DNA of 64,000 nt from Marispirochaeta sp963667435 (GTDB taxonomy: Bacteria; Spirochaetota; Spirochaetia; JC444; Marispirochaetaceae). The notes below the pieces were generated by a model. It was given only the letters and a program-made list of their open reading frames with translations. It ran no database searches and had not been told where the DNA came from. Within the stretch, counting starts at the first letter, position 1; each line of letters starts with the position of its first letter. Of the stretch, positions 1 to 8,852 are shown in pieces. The stretch is taken from NCBI GenBank assembly GCA_963667435.1, contig OY763414.1, forward strand, positions 3,038,001 to 3,102,000, in the 5' to 3' direction. A program made the position numbers and the translations under genes.

Positions 1-1569
1 ATTATCCGGGTAGGCTCCCAGGGCGAATATGGCACTCAGCTGCTGGGGGGACTCGGAGTTTTCCGCTTCCCGGATTATTAGAGGCAGCAGTCCCGGACGT
101 GGATTGGTGAAAAGGGATATCAGGATCTGGTCTTTCTCCGGTGCAATGGGGTTGTCAAGGATCTGTCTCAACTGGGGTTCTGCATGGGGTGTCGGCGCAT
201 AGTTCAGGGCAGTAAGGATAGTCTGACGTTTCACCGGATTGTCGGTAAGGTGAAAATTGTAGATATCCATGAAAGTTTTAAAGTTTCTCGGAGAGAAAAT
301 GATATTTGCCGTTTCCCGCATGCCAAGGCTGCCGTAATCTCTGACAGAAAGAACCAGAATCAGGGAGAGCCCGCAGTAGGCTGCACCGGCAAAGAAGGTC
401 AGTGTATAGGACGAGCCTACAGGAAGGGCAATTCTTTCATTCAGATCAATTAATATACCGCCGATGAGACCGGTTATAAACGCGAAGAAAGCGGTGAGAA
501 AATTGAGGAGAGACATAAAACTGATCTTGTCATGGGAAGGGATCACATTCAGAACAAGCCGTGCCACTAACTGGTATGTGGCAGCCTGCAGAAAGGTTGT
601 GACAAATCCGAGGAGAAGAAAAACTCCCAGAGGAGAGTTGTTCAGGACTCCCCAGAGCAGGAATGTAATTCCCTGGCCTATAAATGCCGCTAACAGCAGA
701 GGTTTTGAGCCGATGCTGTCCATAATAGGCCGGAGAAAGAGTCCGCTTACCATCATTCCAAAGGTTCCCACCACGGAGAAGAGAAAGACCATGTTCTGGG
801 GGTAATCGGCAACCACCCGCAGAAAAGGAACAGCAAAACCGATGAGTACCGCTGCAGAGAGACTGAAGCAACGGATGAGTATGACCAGTATCTGCTCCCT
901 GTTTTTTACCGCCCTGGCAAATACCTTGATAAGGCTGTTTCCCTTCTGATAGCGGCTTTTCTCCCGGAAAGGAATCTTCATTAAGAAGAGCGCGGCAATG
1001 GTGTTGGCGAAAATACCCAGGCCAATCAGGATGAGCAGTCCGTTGAGGTTGTTGAAGTAGGCGAAAGAAGTAAGGCCGTAGCTCAGAAGCTGACTGACAA
1101 GCCGGGCGGACTGATTGCTGATAAACAGCTGGGCAACAAAACGCCCGCGGGTTTCAGTGGTAACCAGCATCTGCTGTACCGGCTCGGCCATTGATGCCCC
1201 GATAATGCGGAAGATACAGAACACGGCGTACACGGCCAGGATGATTGCCACTGCTGTCTGTCCATGGGTAAAGAGCACCAGAAAGTAGAAGAGACTGGCT
1301 GCTCCCCGGAACATCCAGGATGCATAGAACATCTTGTTCAGGTTTATCTCGTTGCTTATGCGGGGCAGAATCAATACTACCATCCCTGCAATATGAACGG
1401 CGGAAGATATGAAGCCCAGCTCGGTATTGGTGGGGTTGAACTGTAGAGCCAGCAGGTAAATTATGGTCTCCGCAAGGAAGCCGTAACCGAGACCGTTGAA
1501 CAATGCATGGCCCAGCATAAGCTTGGAGCCCCGCTCCCGCTCTTCCCGGGTGAGGAAATCGGTAATCAT
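1..1569 (-). CDS. MFS-type transporter, C-terminus beyond window
   Basis: Reading the minus strand from an ATG at 1569 gives an uninterrupted frame of 523 codons that runs off the left edge, so the 3' end is missing. The N-terminal ~400 residues hold about ten to twelve strongly hydrophobic segments in two bundles, as in major facilitator permeases. The charged loop in the middle (around FREKSRYQKGN) would be the cytoplasmic link. After the last membrane segment there is a soluble tail of at least 100 residues with helical, HEAT-like character, which is unusual for a plain MFS protein. The start lies only 21 bases left of a large palindrome, so its transcription may be affected by that element. 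Substrate is unknown. The membrane-transporter call is firm; the family assignment is inferred from topology. Confidence 0.75.
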   Translation of the reverse strand, partial: MITDFLTREERERGSKLMLGHALFNGLGYGFLAETIIYLLALQFNPTNTELGFISSAVHIAGMVVLILPRISNEINLNKMFYASWMFRGAASLFYFLVLFTHGQTAVAIILAVYAVFCIFRIIGASMAEPVQQMLVTTETRGRFVAQLFISNQSARLVSQLLSYGLTSFAYFNNLNGLLILIGLGIFANTIAALFLMKIPFREKSRYQKGNSLIKVFARAVKNREQILVILIRCFSLSAAVLIGFAVPFLRVVADYPQNMVFLFSVVGTFGMMVSGLFLRPIMDSIGSKPLLLAAFIGQGITFLLWGVLNNSPLGVFLLLGFVTTFLQAATYQLVARLVLNVIPSHDKISFMSLLNFLTAFFAFITGLIGGILIDLNERIALPVGSSYTLTFFAGAAYCGLSLILVLSVRDYGSLGMRETANIIFSPRNFKTFMDIYNFHLTDNPVKRQTILTALNYAPTPHAEPQLRQILDNPIAPEKDQILISLFTNPRPGLLPLIIREAENSESPQQLSAIFALGAYPDN

Positions 1570-1589
1570 TCTAAGAGTATAATCTATTC

Positions 1590-1662
1590 GTTGAGTGGTT
1601 GTGGAGTCATTGTGGAGTCGTTGCAGTGCAACGACTCCACAATGACTCCACAACCACTCAAC
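1590..1662. repeat. 73-bp perfect palindrome with internal tandem repeats
   Basis: Two 36-base arms (1590-1625 and 1627-1662) are exact reverse complements around a single central G at 1626. Within each arm an 11-base unit, TTGTGGAGTC followed by A or G, is repeated in tandem. The element sits between the stop of the lipoprotein gene (1681) and the ATG of the MFS gene (1569), both read leftwards. No T-tract follows on the minus strand (only short A/T-rich sequence), so it is not a textbook terminator. It could be a transcript-end hairpin, a REP-like mobile palindrome, or a protein-binding site. Confidence 0.9.
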
Positions 1663-1680
1663 AATAACTCCACTCACGGA

Positions 1681-2775
1681 TTAATGCAGGGTTATCTGCA
1701 GCCCGCCTACGAGGTCGGTGGCCGGGTACTCTTCGTCATTAGACCAGTCGATATTGCCACTACCGTCATCATGCTGGGTAATGTATCCGAGTTCGCTTTG
1801 CAGATCGCCTTCATTCACATTCATACCGGGAATTTCATTTTCGTTGAGGTCATAGCTGTTTGTGTACTCATCGGGGGTCCAGCCGATGCAGGTGGATGGA
1901 AATGTGGTTCCACTGCTGCTGTTCAGATTTATATCTGCTATCTTGTATAGCAGTGCCGGTTGATTTCGGGAATCACTGGTAAACCAGTCGTTTTCATCAA
2001 AGGAGTGGTCAATTTCAAAATTGATATCAAAAACTTCCGGAGAGCCATCAAGGTATATATCGATGGTAAAGTCTCCGGTTTTCTGGGTTGCACCGCTTAC
2101 GGCATCGATCTCGTCAATATCCTGTACAGTACTTCCGCGTCTGTTTGTTTCCCAGAATGGCAGGAGCGTTCCTGTCAGATCCTGGGCATTAACGTGATCA
2201 CAGATATAGATGTTCCTAAAGAGACCTGAACTATCTTCAATCCAGACCGCATAAATCTTGTCGCCGTGTATGGATCCTGTTTCGCCGTCTGTCGCGCCGC
2301 GTTCGCCCCACTCGGTGCCGTCTGTAAATTCCATTGTCATTGTTGGTGAGGCTGAAAGGTCAAGCTCTACTATATTTGAGTAGCTTGAATTCCCTGCGGA
2401 ATTAGTAGCACGAACTCTATAATAGTAGTGGCTATTCGCACTTACTGTCTCATCGGTGTATTCTGTTTCGTCGGTAGCCGGAGAGAAGCTTGTCAGGGCT
2501 GTACTGAAATCAGCAGATTCAGAGCGTTGAATAAAAAACCCTTCCTCATTATTCGAATTATCGGTCCATGAGAAATGGATGAACGGGTTCAATAGTGCTG
2601 TGGTGGTTCCAGAAGTCTCTGCTGATCCCCATGCGACTACCGATGTCAGGATGGGATCTGTCGGTGCTTCCGGCGCTGTGGTTGGTCCTGCTGTTGTATC
2701 TGCAGATTTGCATGCAACTAAAACCAGTAAACTGAGTAAGAATGGGGAAAATGTTCGTATAAGTTTTTTCAACAT
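1681..2775 (-). CDS. Lipoprotein with fibronectin type III domain
   Basis: 364 residues. The N-terminus is Lys/Arg-rich followed by a hydrophobic stretch ending LVLVAC at about residue 22, a plausible lipobox, so the mature protein should be anchored to a membrane by lipidated Cys. Residues ~40-130 look like a fibronectin III module (WTDNSNNEEGF, YTDETVSANSHYYYRVRATN). The remaining ~230 residues are Asp/Asn/Thr-rich, predicted extracellular beta structure, with no family I recognise. The low-complexity Thr/Pro stretch after the lipid Cys is a typical linker. No enzymatic motif is visible. A binding or surface role is inferred only. Confidence 0.8.
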   Translation of the reverse strand: MLKKLIRTFSPFLLSLLVLVACKSADTTAGPTTAPEAPTDPILTSVVAWGSAETSGTTTALLNPFIHFSWTDNSNNEEGFFIQRSESADFSTALTSFSPATDETEYTDETVSANSHYYYRVRATNSAGNSSYSNIVELDLSASPTMTMEFTDGTEWGERGATDGETGSIHGDKIYAVWIEDSSGLFRNIYICDHVNAQDLTGTLLPFWETNRRGSTVQDIDEIDAVSGATQKTGDFTIDIYLDGSPEVFDINFEIDHSFDENDWFTSDSRNQPALLYKIADINLNSSSGTTFPSTCIGWTPDEYTNSYDLNENEIPGMNVNEGDLQSELGYITQHDDGSGNIDWSNDEEYPATDLVGGLQITLH

Positions 2776-2898
2776 TTGGTTAATCCTGTTTTATCCAATA
2801 GTAATCAGACTGTTTAGTCTTTGCTTGCAGACTATTCTACGCAAAACACTTGAAACCTTCTATTCCTTATCCATCTGTTTTGTAAAGAAACATGTTAA

Positions 2899-3258
2899 TT
2901 ATCGTATCACCCGGCCAATGGAGAACCTGGTGCCGATATTTTTCTGCAGAAAAGACAACAGGTTCTGATTGATGCCGTTTTCCCATCCAAACCGCGCACC
3001 TCTGGGAGAGAGAAATAGAATGTTTCCTTTTATTGCCCAGTACATGCCCCATTCTGTAGTGGTGGGATGTGAGCTGTGGAGCCCTCCGAACCAGTAATAT
3101 CCGCCTCTCAGCCATGCCACCCGGCCGTAACTGTCGTAATCTCCAACTGATTTGAAATCAGAAACATCCGGCAGACGTGTTGAAATATCAAGGGTATTAA
3201 TCATTGTTCCGTCCTCTATCATAATTATGTAGTCCGGTTTTATGGAAAAATCAGGCAT
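2899..3258 (-). CDS. Hypothetical protein, possibly a fragment
   Basis: 119 residues, rich in Trp, Tyr and Gly in the middle (RGGYYWFGGLHSSH, WGMYWAIKGN), which looks like real coding sequence rather than a shadow. No signal peptide and no convincing Shine-Dalgarno lies before the ATG at 3258, and the protein begins abruptly. It may be the surviving C-terminal part of a larger, degraded gene, or a small unrecognised protein. It lies between a lipoprotein gene on the same strand and a divergent chemoreceptor pseudogene. I cannot assign a function. Confidence 0.4.
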   Translation of the reverse strand: MPDFSIKPDYIIMIEDGTMINTLDISTRLPDVSDFKSVGDYDSYGRVAWLRGGYYWFGGLHSSHPTTTEWGMYWAIKGNILFLSPRGARFGWENGINQNLLSFLQKNIGTRFSIGRVIR

Positions 3259-3388
3259 AAAAAATGGAGAGATTAAGGGCTTTTATGCACATTTGGCGGA
3301 AGGATCGGAAAAAACCGCTATTCAGTTCTGTATACGATTTTCTTGATATTTTATTTTTTCTTACTAAACTAGTATTCAGGGTGAAGAT

Positions 3389-5248
3389 ATGAAGATTTCG
3401 TTTCTCTGGAAGATATTTCTTATAGTTGCTGTTTCTTATGTACTCTTGTTTGGAATAACTGTTTTCACCATGTTCTATACAACAAACATGGTAACAGAGC
3501 TTATTCAAACCAGAAACTATGAGTCCATGTTGAATGAGAAAAAAGATACAATTAAAAGCCAGGCTGAAATCATGGAATCCATGGTTAAGGGATTTCTTGA
3601 CGCAAGTAGCGGGTTGAGTGCAGAAGCCAGGCTCACAGAGGTGCGTAAGTTGATCCGGGATGCCAGATTTGGCGATAACGGATACTTTTTTGCCTACAGA
3701 TATGATGGACTCCGGCTTTCATACCAGCCTGCACCGGATTCAGAAATGACATCAAACCTTTATGATGTGTAGGATGAGAAAGGAAACTATCTTATTCGGG
3801 ATATGATTGAAGCTGCAAAAAAAGGCGGCGATTTCTCAACCTACTACTGGAACAATCCTGTGACAGGCCAGGTGGAGCCAAAAGAAAGCTACTCTTTTCC
3901 GGTTTCTCTGGACGGACTTCAGTTTTTTGTCGGAGTAGGAGAATACCTCAATGAAATTAAACAGATGAACGAGCTCTTCGTCCAGGCATTTAGAGACCGC
4001 ATGAGTGCATTGTGGATGAGTGAAATTCTTTTATTCAGTGGATTCTTTCTGATAGCATTACTGCTTCTTTATTTTGTTCTTCAAAGAGCTGTTCGTCCAC
4101 TGAAACACATTGCTGATTCCTTTACACGGATAGCTACCGGTGAAGCAGATCTTACTTCAAGCATTAATATTCGTGCAAAGGATGAAATTGGAACTGTTGC
4201 TACACGGTTTAATGATTTTCTTGGTAATTTACGCAAGATTGTGCTTGAGACACGGAATATTGTACAGAGCCCCATGGCAATTGAGGAGTCTCTGAGTACA
4301 ACAACCAACAGCACCAGCAGCGCAGTGGGCGGAATTGCTCAGAATATAGGCAGGGTGCGGGTTCAGCTTGAAAATCTGAATGGCATTGTTGCCGGTTCAG
4401 CTACCGCGGTGGAAGAGATTCATGCAAATGTTAATACCTTTGACAATCAGATTGAGAATCAGGCATCTATGGTTGAGGAATCTACAGCTGCAATTAATGA
4501 GATGATTGCTTCTCTGACAAGTGTTGACAGTATAACCCGCATGAAAAGAGAATCAATTTCTCATTTATCAAAGACCATGGCCGATGGTCGAAGCCAGCTG
4601 GAGAATACCAAGAGTGATTTCAGCAAGGTTGTATCCACCATGGAAGAGATAAACGAGATGGCAAGCATAATCGGGTCAATTGCAGATCAGACCAACATGC
4701 TCTCCATGAATGCCGCCATCGAAGCTGCTCATGCAGGAGAGTCGGGAAAAGGATTTGCTGTTGTTGCCGAGGAGATTCGCAAACTGGCGGAAAATGCCGG
4801 TGACTCCTCTTCCAGGATAGCTAATCTGGTACAGCAGGTATCTGAAGGTGTCTCTGCCACGGGTCAGAATGTTGAAGATGTTGATTTGATCTTTTCACGT
4901 ATTAACGATGAGATTGATTCCACAGTAAATGCCTTTCAGGAGATTGAATACTCTATATCTGAATTGAATACCGGAGGGGCTCAGGTTTTAGAGGCGTCCC
5001 AGGAGATTAACAACGTTACTATCCAGATCCGTGACGGATCCGCAGAAATACGGTCAGGTGTTCAGACTATGATGGAATCCTCTGAGGGTTTGCGTTCAAT
5101 ATCCGGTGAAGTTGCAGATGATATGGGGATGATCAACAACGAGTCTGAAGATATCAAGCATGCGGTACAGGGGATAGTTGAGATTACCACGCAGTTGGCA
5201 AAAATTGTCGATGTTCTTAATGCAGAGTTCGGGAAGTTTAAGGTTTAG
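3389..5248 (+). pseudogene. Methyl-accepting chemotaxis protein with in-frame TAG
   Basis: One continuous frame of about 620 codons is broken only by a TAG at 3770-3772. Before it lie an N-terminal membrane helix and the first part of a periplasmic Cache domain (FGDNGYFFAYRYDG). Directly after it the same domain resumes (DEKGNYLIRDMIEAAKKGGD), followed by a second membrane helix near 4020-4080, a HAMP domain, and a cytoplasmic coiled coil with the hallmark hairpin tip NAAIEAAHAGESGKGFAVVA. A single change from AAG (Lys) or CAG (Gln) would restore the gene. It is either a recent pseudogene, a sequencing error, or read through by a suppressor. A C-terminal piece could restart at the ATG at 3803 but would lack the sensor half. 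Confidence 0.9.
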
Positions 5249-5272
5249 CAGTTTCGACTGTATTATTCCAAT

Positions 5273-5325
5273 GCTCTGGGCATCCCGCACCAGTTAGGCG
5301 TTATTGTCCAGGGCAAGTTTTTTTA
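5273..5325 (+). terminator. Possible terminator after the chemoreceptor gene
   Basis: GCTCTGG at 5273-5279 can pair with CCAGGGC at 5308-5314 (one G-U pair), followed by a run of T at 5318-5324. The loop is long (28 nt), so this is weak. The rest of the 306-base gap to 5555 is A/T-rich and shows nothing else I can name. Confidence 0.3.
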
Positions 5326-5554
5326 ATATTGAAGATTCTTAATTCTCCATAGTCCAGTGACTGATAATAGTTTTTGAATATTCAAGCACAGTGAAAATAA
5401 CAGCCGGGCTTGAATCAGGACATTTATTTAAAATTGATATAGTTGCTGGTGTTCCCGGAAAAAAGTTTGCAGCCTCCCCGATAATCCGCCAATAATAAAG
5501 TAGTATATGTAAAAATTAATCTATCCGGATAATCAACACTGGTGAGAGGATTGA

Positions 5555-6412
5555 ATGCAACGTTTTGTAATACTGCTTCTGTTGACTGTTTTTATCTTTT
5601 ATCCAATTTTTGGGGAAGACACTCAATCCCGAACCGCCCTGATAATCGGCAACTCAAACTATGCATCTTCCCCCCTGAAAAACCCTGTGAATGATGCCTC
5701 GGCAATGGCTGAACGGCTCTCAACCCTCGGTTTCGAGGTTACCCTCAAAACCAATGTAACTCTTTCAGAAATGGAGGCTTCCGTACGACGCTTTGCCGCG
5801 GACCTTGAGAAGAACCGTGGCGTAGGGCTCTTTTTCTACGCCGGCCATGCAGTTCAGGTGGACGGCTACAACTACCTGATTCCCCTGGGCGCGGGAATAG
5901 AGTCAGAGGATGAAATCAAGTTTCATGCCTATAATGCCGGTCAGGTACTGGAGAGTATGGAGGGAGCCGGAAACGGTGCCAATCTTATATTCCTGGATGC
6001 ATGCAGGGATAATCCTTTTGCCGCATCCTTCCGCAGCTCCAGCCGGGGACTTCGTATGGTTGAAGCCCCTTCCGGGTCCCTGATTGCCTATGCTACGGCG
6101 CCGGGGAAAACCGCTGCCGACGGGGATGGTGTCAATGGTGTGTTCACTGAAGCACTGCTTAATCATATTGATGAACCGGAAATCGATGTGGAGGTTCTGC
6201 TTCGGGATGTCCGGGCCGATGTTATTGAAAAGACAGATGGAAAGCAGACTCCCTGGACTTCGTCATCCCTGATTACACCTTTCTATTTTGCCGATTCCGA
6301 ACTTATTTTTTCCCGCATTGCCGCCCGAAAGGAGGCAGTGTCCGCAGAGGTGGTAACGCTTAACCGGGAGATAGAGCGGCTTAAGATGGGGCAGTTTCCG
6401 TTTCTGCCGTAA
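5555..6412 (+). CDS. Secreted caspase-like (peptidase C14) protein, shortened
   Basis: 285 residues with a signal peptide of ~20 residues (ends near PIFGED). The caspase p20-type fold follows: ALIIGNSNY at the first strand, LKNPVNDASAMAERL, the catalytic His in FFYAGHAV (H98) and the catalytic Cys in LIFLDACRDNPF (C150). Both catalytic residues are intact, so it should be a cysteine protease, probably cutting after Arg or Lys as bacterial metacaspases do, acting outside the cytoplasm. Relatives usually continue with a long charged helix; here the helix starts (LNREIERLK) and stops after eight more residues. The gene faces the remnant of an opposite-strand gene, suggesting both lost their 3' ends in one deletion. 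The preceding SD GAGAGGA supports the start. Confidence 0.85.
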   Translation: MQRFVILLLLTVFIFYPIFGEDTQSRTALIIGNSNYASSPLKNPVNDASAMAERLSTLGFEVTLKTNVTLSEMEASVRRFAADLEKNRGVGLFFYAGHAVQVDGYNYLIPLGAGIESEDEIKFHAYNAGQVLESMEGAGNGANLIFLDACRDNPFAASFRSSSRGLRMVEAPSGSLIAYATAPGKTAADGDGVNGVFTEALLNHIDEPEIDVEVLLRDVRADVIEKTDGKQTPWTSSSLITPFYFADSELIFSRIAARKEAVSAEVVTLNREIERLKMGQFPFLP

Positions 6413-6513
6413 CAGCTTGAACAGCGGATAATTTCAGGGTGATAGCTGCAGCTGTAGTGCTCGTCGTTGGCGGTGTCGATCTGTGTTTTGCAGTCGATAC
6501 AGGATTCGCTCAT
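6283..6513 (-). pseudogene. 5' remnant of a Cys-rich gene
   Basis: On the minus strand an ATG at 6513 is preceded by a perfect Shine-Dalgarno, GGAGGA, five bases upstream. The first ~28 residues (MSESCIDCKTQ..., then CSYHPEII) have a CxxC and further Cys/His, suggesting a zinc-binding N-terminus. After that the frame runs antisense through the end of the caspase-like gene to a stop at 6283 and loses protein-like character. The simplest reading is a real gene start whose downstream part has been deleted. It could instead be a tiny genuine Cys-rich protein. No family is recognised. Confidence 0.4.
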
Positions 6514-6691
6514 GTGTTCCTCCATTCTTGTTTATCTTCTGTTGGTGGGGAAATCTGATGGGGAAAAAATATTTTTTTCAGGCGTTGGTTACGTGGAGAA
6601 ACGTGACTGATAAACAGAGAGCTTTTTTATTGCGGTGGTTGAGCGGACATGTACTGAGCATAATACAAGAGGCGAAGTGGTCGAAATCACA

Positions 6692-7123
6692 TCACGCCGG
6701 ATCAATGACCTCAAAGAATCCGAACTCCTCAAAATCTTTTACATTCCTTGTATGTAATTCCTTTACGCCATTCTCTTTCAGGACAACCGCCAGCTTTGCA
6801 TCGAAGCACCTCCGTGGAGGAAACTGCGGGTTCTTCCACAGGGTATCCAGCCTTTTCATCATATCCGGTTCCCAGGCGCAACGGAGCCAGCCGCTTTTGT
6901 TGCGGTACCAGTCCACAGCACCGGCAGCCTGTTCTGCATTAAGGGGCTTTTCCAGCACCGTGCCGTTACGCAGCAGCCGGTACAGTTCAAACCAGACCTG
7001 GTCAGCTATTATCCACTCCCGAGGCCGGCTCAGGGCCTTTTCTATCAGTGTGCGGCAACTATCGTATTCTCTGCAGTCGCTGTTCAGGGCATAAAACAGA
7101 ACATTGGTGTCGAAGCTTTTCAT
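6692..7123 (-). CDS. PIN-domain toxin (VapC type)
   Basis: 143 residues with the PIN ribonuclease pattern: D5 in SFDTNVLFYAL, E46 in VWFELYRLL, D108 in RCFDAKLAVV and D130 in TRNVKDFEEFG, the acidic residues that bind Mg2+ in VapC toxins. The protein should cut RNA and stop growth when free of its antitoxin. Its ATG overlaps the stop codon of the upstream antitoxin gene (TAATG at 7121-7125), the standard arrangement for translational coupling. The 280 bases between this gene's end and the caspase-like gene hold only the Cys-rich remnant. Confidence 0.85.
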   Translation of the reverse strand: MKSFDTNVLFYALNSDCREYDSCRTLIEKALSRPREWIIADQVWFELYRLLRNGTVLEKPLNAEQAAGAVDWYRNKSGWLRCAWEPDMMKRLDTLWKNPQFPPRRCFDAKLAVVLKENGVKELHTRNVKDFEEFGFFEVIDPA

Positions 7124-7371
7124 TATTTCGGGGTTCCATCAGTTCTATCTGTGTAGGCAATATCCCGAAGAGTGGAAGCATCAACAGTGACATGCCCGCA
7201 GGAATACACCGGCGGAGCTTCATTGACGGTACTATCTTCTGCACCATAGCGGGAAAGCCAGAGATCAACAGCACTGCGTATGAGTTCACTCACCGGCCGG
7301 TCCTGACTTTTTGCCATCCGCCGTAACCGCTCAAGCTGAGGTTCAGGAAAAAGTATCTGCATTCTTTCCAT
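7123..7371 (-). CDS. Ribbon-helix-helix antitoxin of the PIN toxin
   Basis: 82 residues from the ATG at 7371. The first 45 residues (MQILFPEPQLERLRRMA, VSELIRSAVDLWL) have the ribbon-helix-helix layout of CopG-like DNA-binding antitoxins; the remainder would wrap the toxin. An upstream extension of the frame to 7437 exists but would overlap the operator, so the ATG at 7371 is preferred (7362 is a second candidate). It probably neutralises the downstream PIN toxin and represses the pair by binding the inverted repeat just ahead of it. Confidence 0.8.
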   Translation of the reverse strand: MERMQILFPEPQLERLRRMAKSQDRPVSELIRSAVDLWLSRYGAEDSTVNEAPPVYSCGHVTVDASTLRDIAYTDRTDGTPK

Positions 7372-7372
7372 G

Positions 7373-7393
7373 TATACAGTATATTGCTGTATA
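7373..7393. promoter_or_regulatory. Inverted-repeat operator candidate of the toxin-antitoxin pair
   Basis: TATACAG (7373-7379) and CTGTATA (7387-7393) form a perfect 7-base inverted repeat with a 7-base A/T spacer, two bases upstream of the antitoxin ATG. Position and symmetry fit autorepression by a ribbon-helix-helix dimer. Confidence 0.6.
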
Positions 7394-7440
7394 TCGCGGC
7401 CGGTCAAGTTTGCTGACAGTCTCTTTCTATTAAACAATTC

Positions 7441-8799
7441 TCACTTCTGCTTCAACTTCCGGTACAATGTAGCCTCGGAAATGCCCAGCAGTGCTGCTGC
7501 CTTTTTACGGTTGCCTCCGGATTTCTCCAGAGCTTCATCAATTGCTTTCAGTTCGTAGTTACGAATTGAATGGGCTGCGTTGTTGTTCTCCTCCGGATCC
7601 ACACATGCATTCTCCCTGATGGTAATGTTTTCCGGCAGGTTGCATAGTTCAATCCGCGATGTGCCAGAAAAAACGATGGCACGGCGTATTGCGTTTTCCA
7701 GTTCCCGTACATTGCCCGGCCAGTCATAAGTTATGAGGTATCTCAATGCTTCGGAATCAATATCAGTTACCGGATGGTGCTGATTCTCTTCTCCGTAAAG
7801 ATCAATAAAATGACGAACCAGCAATTGGATGTCGTCTGCCCGTTCCCTCAGTGCCGCGATGTTAACAGTTATTGTACTCAAACGGAAATAAAGATCTTCG
7901 CGGAAGGTCCCCTCCCTGGTGGCTGCCAGGATATCACGGTTACTTGCTGCAAGAAAGCGAACATTGATCGAGAGTGATTTGTTGGAGCCCACGGGTCGGA
8001 TTTCCTGTTCCTGCAGAACCCGTAACAGTTTTGTCTGCAGCAGCAGGGGGAGTTCTCCTATCTCATCGAGAAAGAGGGTTCCGCCGTCCGCCTCTTTTAC
8101 CAGGCCATCATGTGATTCATGTGCACCGGTGAATGCCCCCTTGCGGTAGCCGAAGAGTTCACTCTCTATGGTGCTTTCATTTATAGCACCGCAGTCCACA
8201 ACTACAAATGGCGCATCCCTTCTGCCGCTGTGAGCGTGCAGTGCCCGGGCGACAAGCTCTTTGCCTGTACCGGTCGGTCCCTGTATTAATACTGATAAAT
8301 CACTGGGTCCGACGGAAAGGATGGTCTGCTTCAGGTGCATCATGGATTCTGAGTTGCCTACCAGCTTTTCATACTCAAACTGGCTGAAAAGAATTTTTCG
8401 CAGCTCTGCTGTTTCTCTTTCTAATTCCCATATTTTCCGGAACTGCTGGACCCGGGAAATGAGCATTGCATTGGAAATGGGTTTTTCAAGCACATCGTCC
8501 GCGCCGTTTTTTATCAGAGACACTGTATCCTGGATAGTTGCGTTTCCGGAAATGACAATAACGTTAATATTCTGATCAATCTCTTTGATTTTCTTAAGCA
8601 CTTCGTGCCCGGTAAACTCCGGCATCTGCAGGTCCAGGATAACCAGATCCGGGGGTTGTTCTGAGATCTGCCGCAGGGCTTCTCTGGGTTTGTTGATGCA
8701 GTGGATTGTGTCGATTTCCTTGCGAAGGGATCGTTTGTAGGCATTGAGAATATTTACTTCGTCGTCTACGCAGAATACGGTGAATCCGCTGTTTTCCAT
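7441..8799 (-). CDS. Sigma-54-dependent response regulator (NtrC family)
   Basis: 452 residues in the standard three-part order. Residues 1-120 are a receiver domain with acidic pocket VDDE and phospho-acceptor Asp near residue 56 (LVILDLQMPEF). Residues ~145-375 are the AAA+ domain with Walker A GPTGTGKE, the sigma-54 contact loop GAFTGA intact, and a Walker B LFLDEIGE. The end (NRKKAAALLGISEATLYRKL) is a Fis-type helix-turn-helix. It should activate sigma-54 promoters when phosphorylated. No histidine kinase is adjacent; the nearest is the orphan at 12572-13702. An SD AAGGTAG precedes the ATG. A sigma-54-like promoter is seen at 48733 in this window. Confidence 0.95.
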   Translation of the reverse strand: MENSGFTVFCVDDEVNILNAYKRSLRKEIDTIHCINKPREALRQISEQPPDLVILDLQMPEFTGHEVLKKIKEIDQNINVIVISGNATIQDTVSLIKNGADDVLEKPISNAMLISRVQQFRKIWELERETAELRKILFSQFEYEKLVGNSESMMHLKQTILSVGPSDLSVLIQGPTGTGKELVARALHAHSGRRDAPFVVVDCGAINESTIESELFGYRKGAFTGAHESHDGLVKEADGGTLFLDEIGELPLLLQTKLLRVLQEQEIRPVGSNKSLSINVRFLAASNRDILAATREGTFREDLYFRLSTITVNIAALRERADDIQLLVRHFIDLYGEENQHHPVTDIDSEALRYLITYDWPGNVRELENAIRRAIVFSGTSRIELCNLPENITIRENACVDPEENNNAAHSIRNYELKAIDEALEKSGGNRKKAAALLGISEATLYRKLKQK

Positions 8800-8852
8800 A
8801 ATAATCTACCTTCTATATACAATGATACAGGGGGATAGATTTTTTGCAAGTT

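Noticed and set aside
3770..3772. TAG read as pyrrolysine
   Set aside because: No pyl genes in the window and no reason for pyrrolysine in a Cache domain; mutation or read error is simpler.
6483..7094. 203-residue plus-strand frame opposite the PIN toxin
   Set aside because: Antisense shadow of a clear VapC gene; no motif and no SD.
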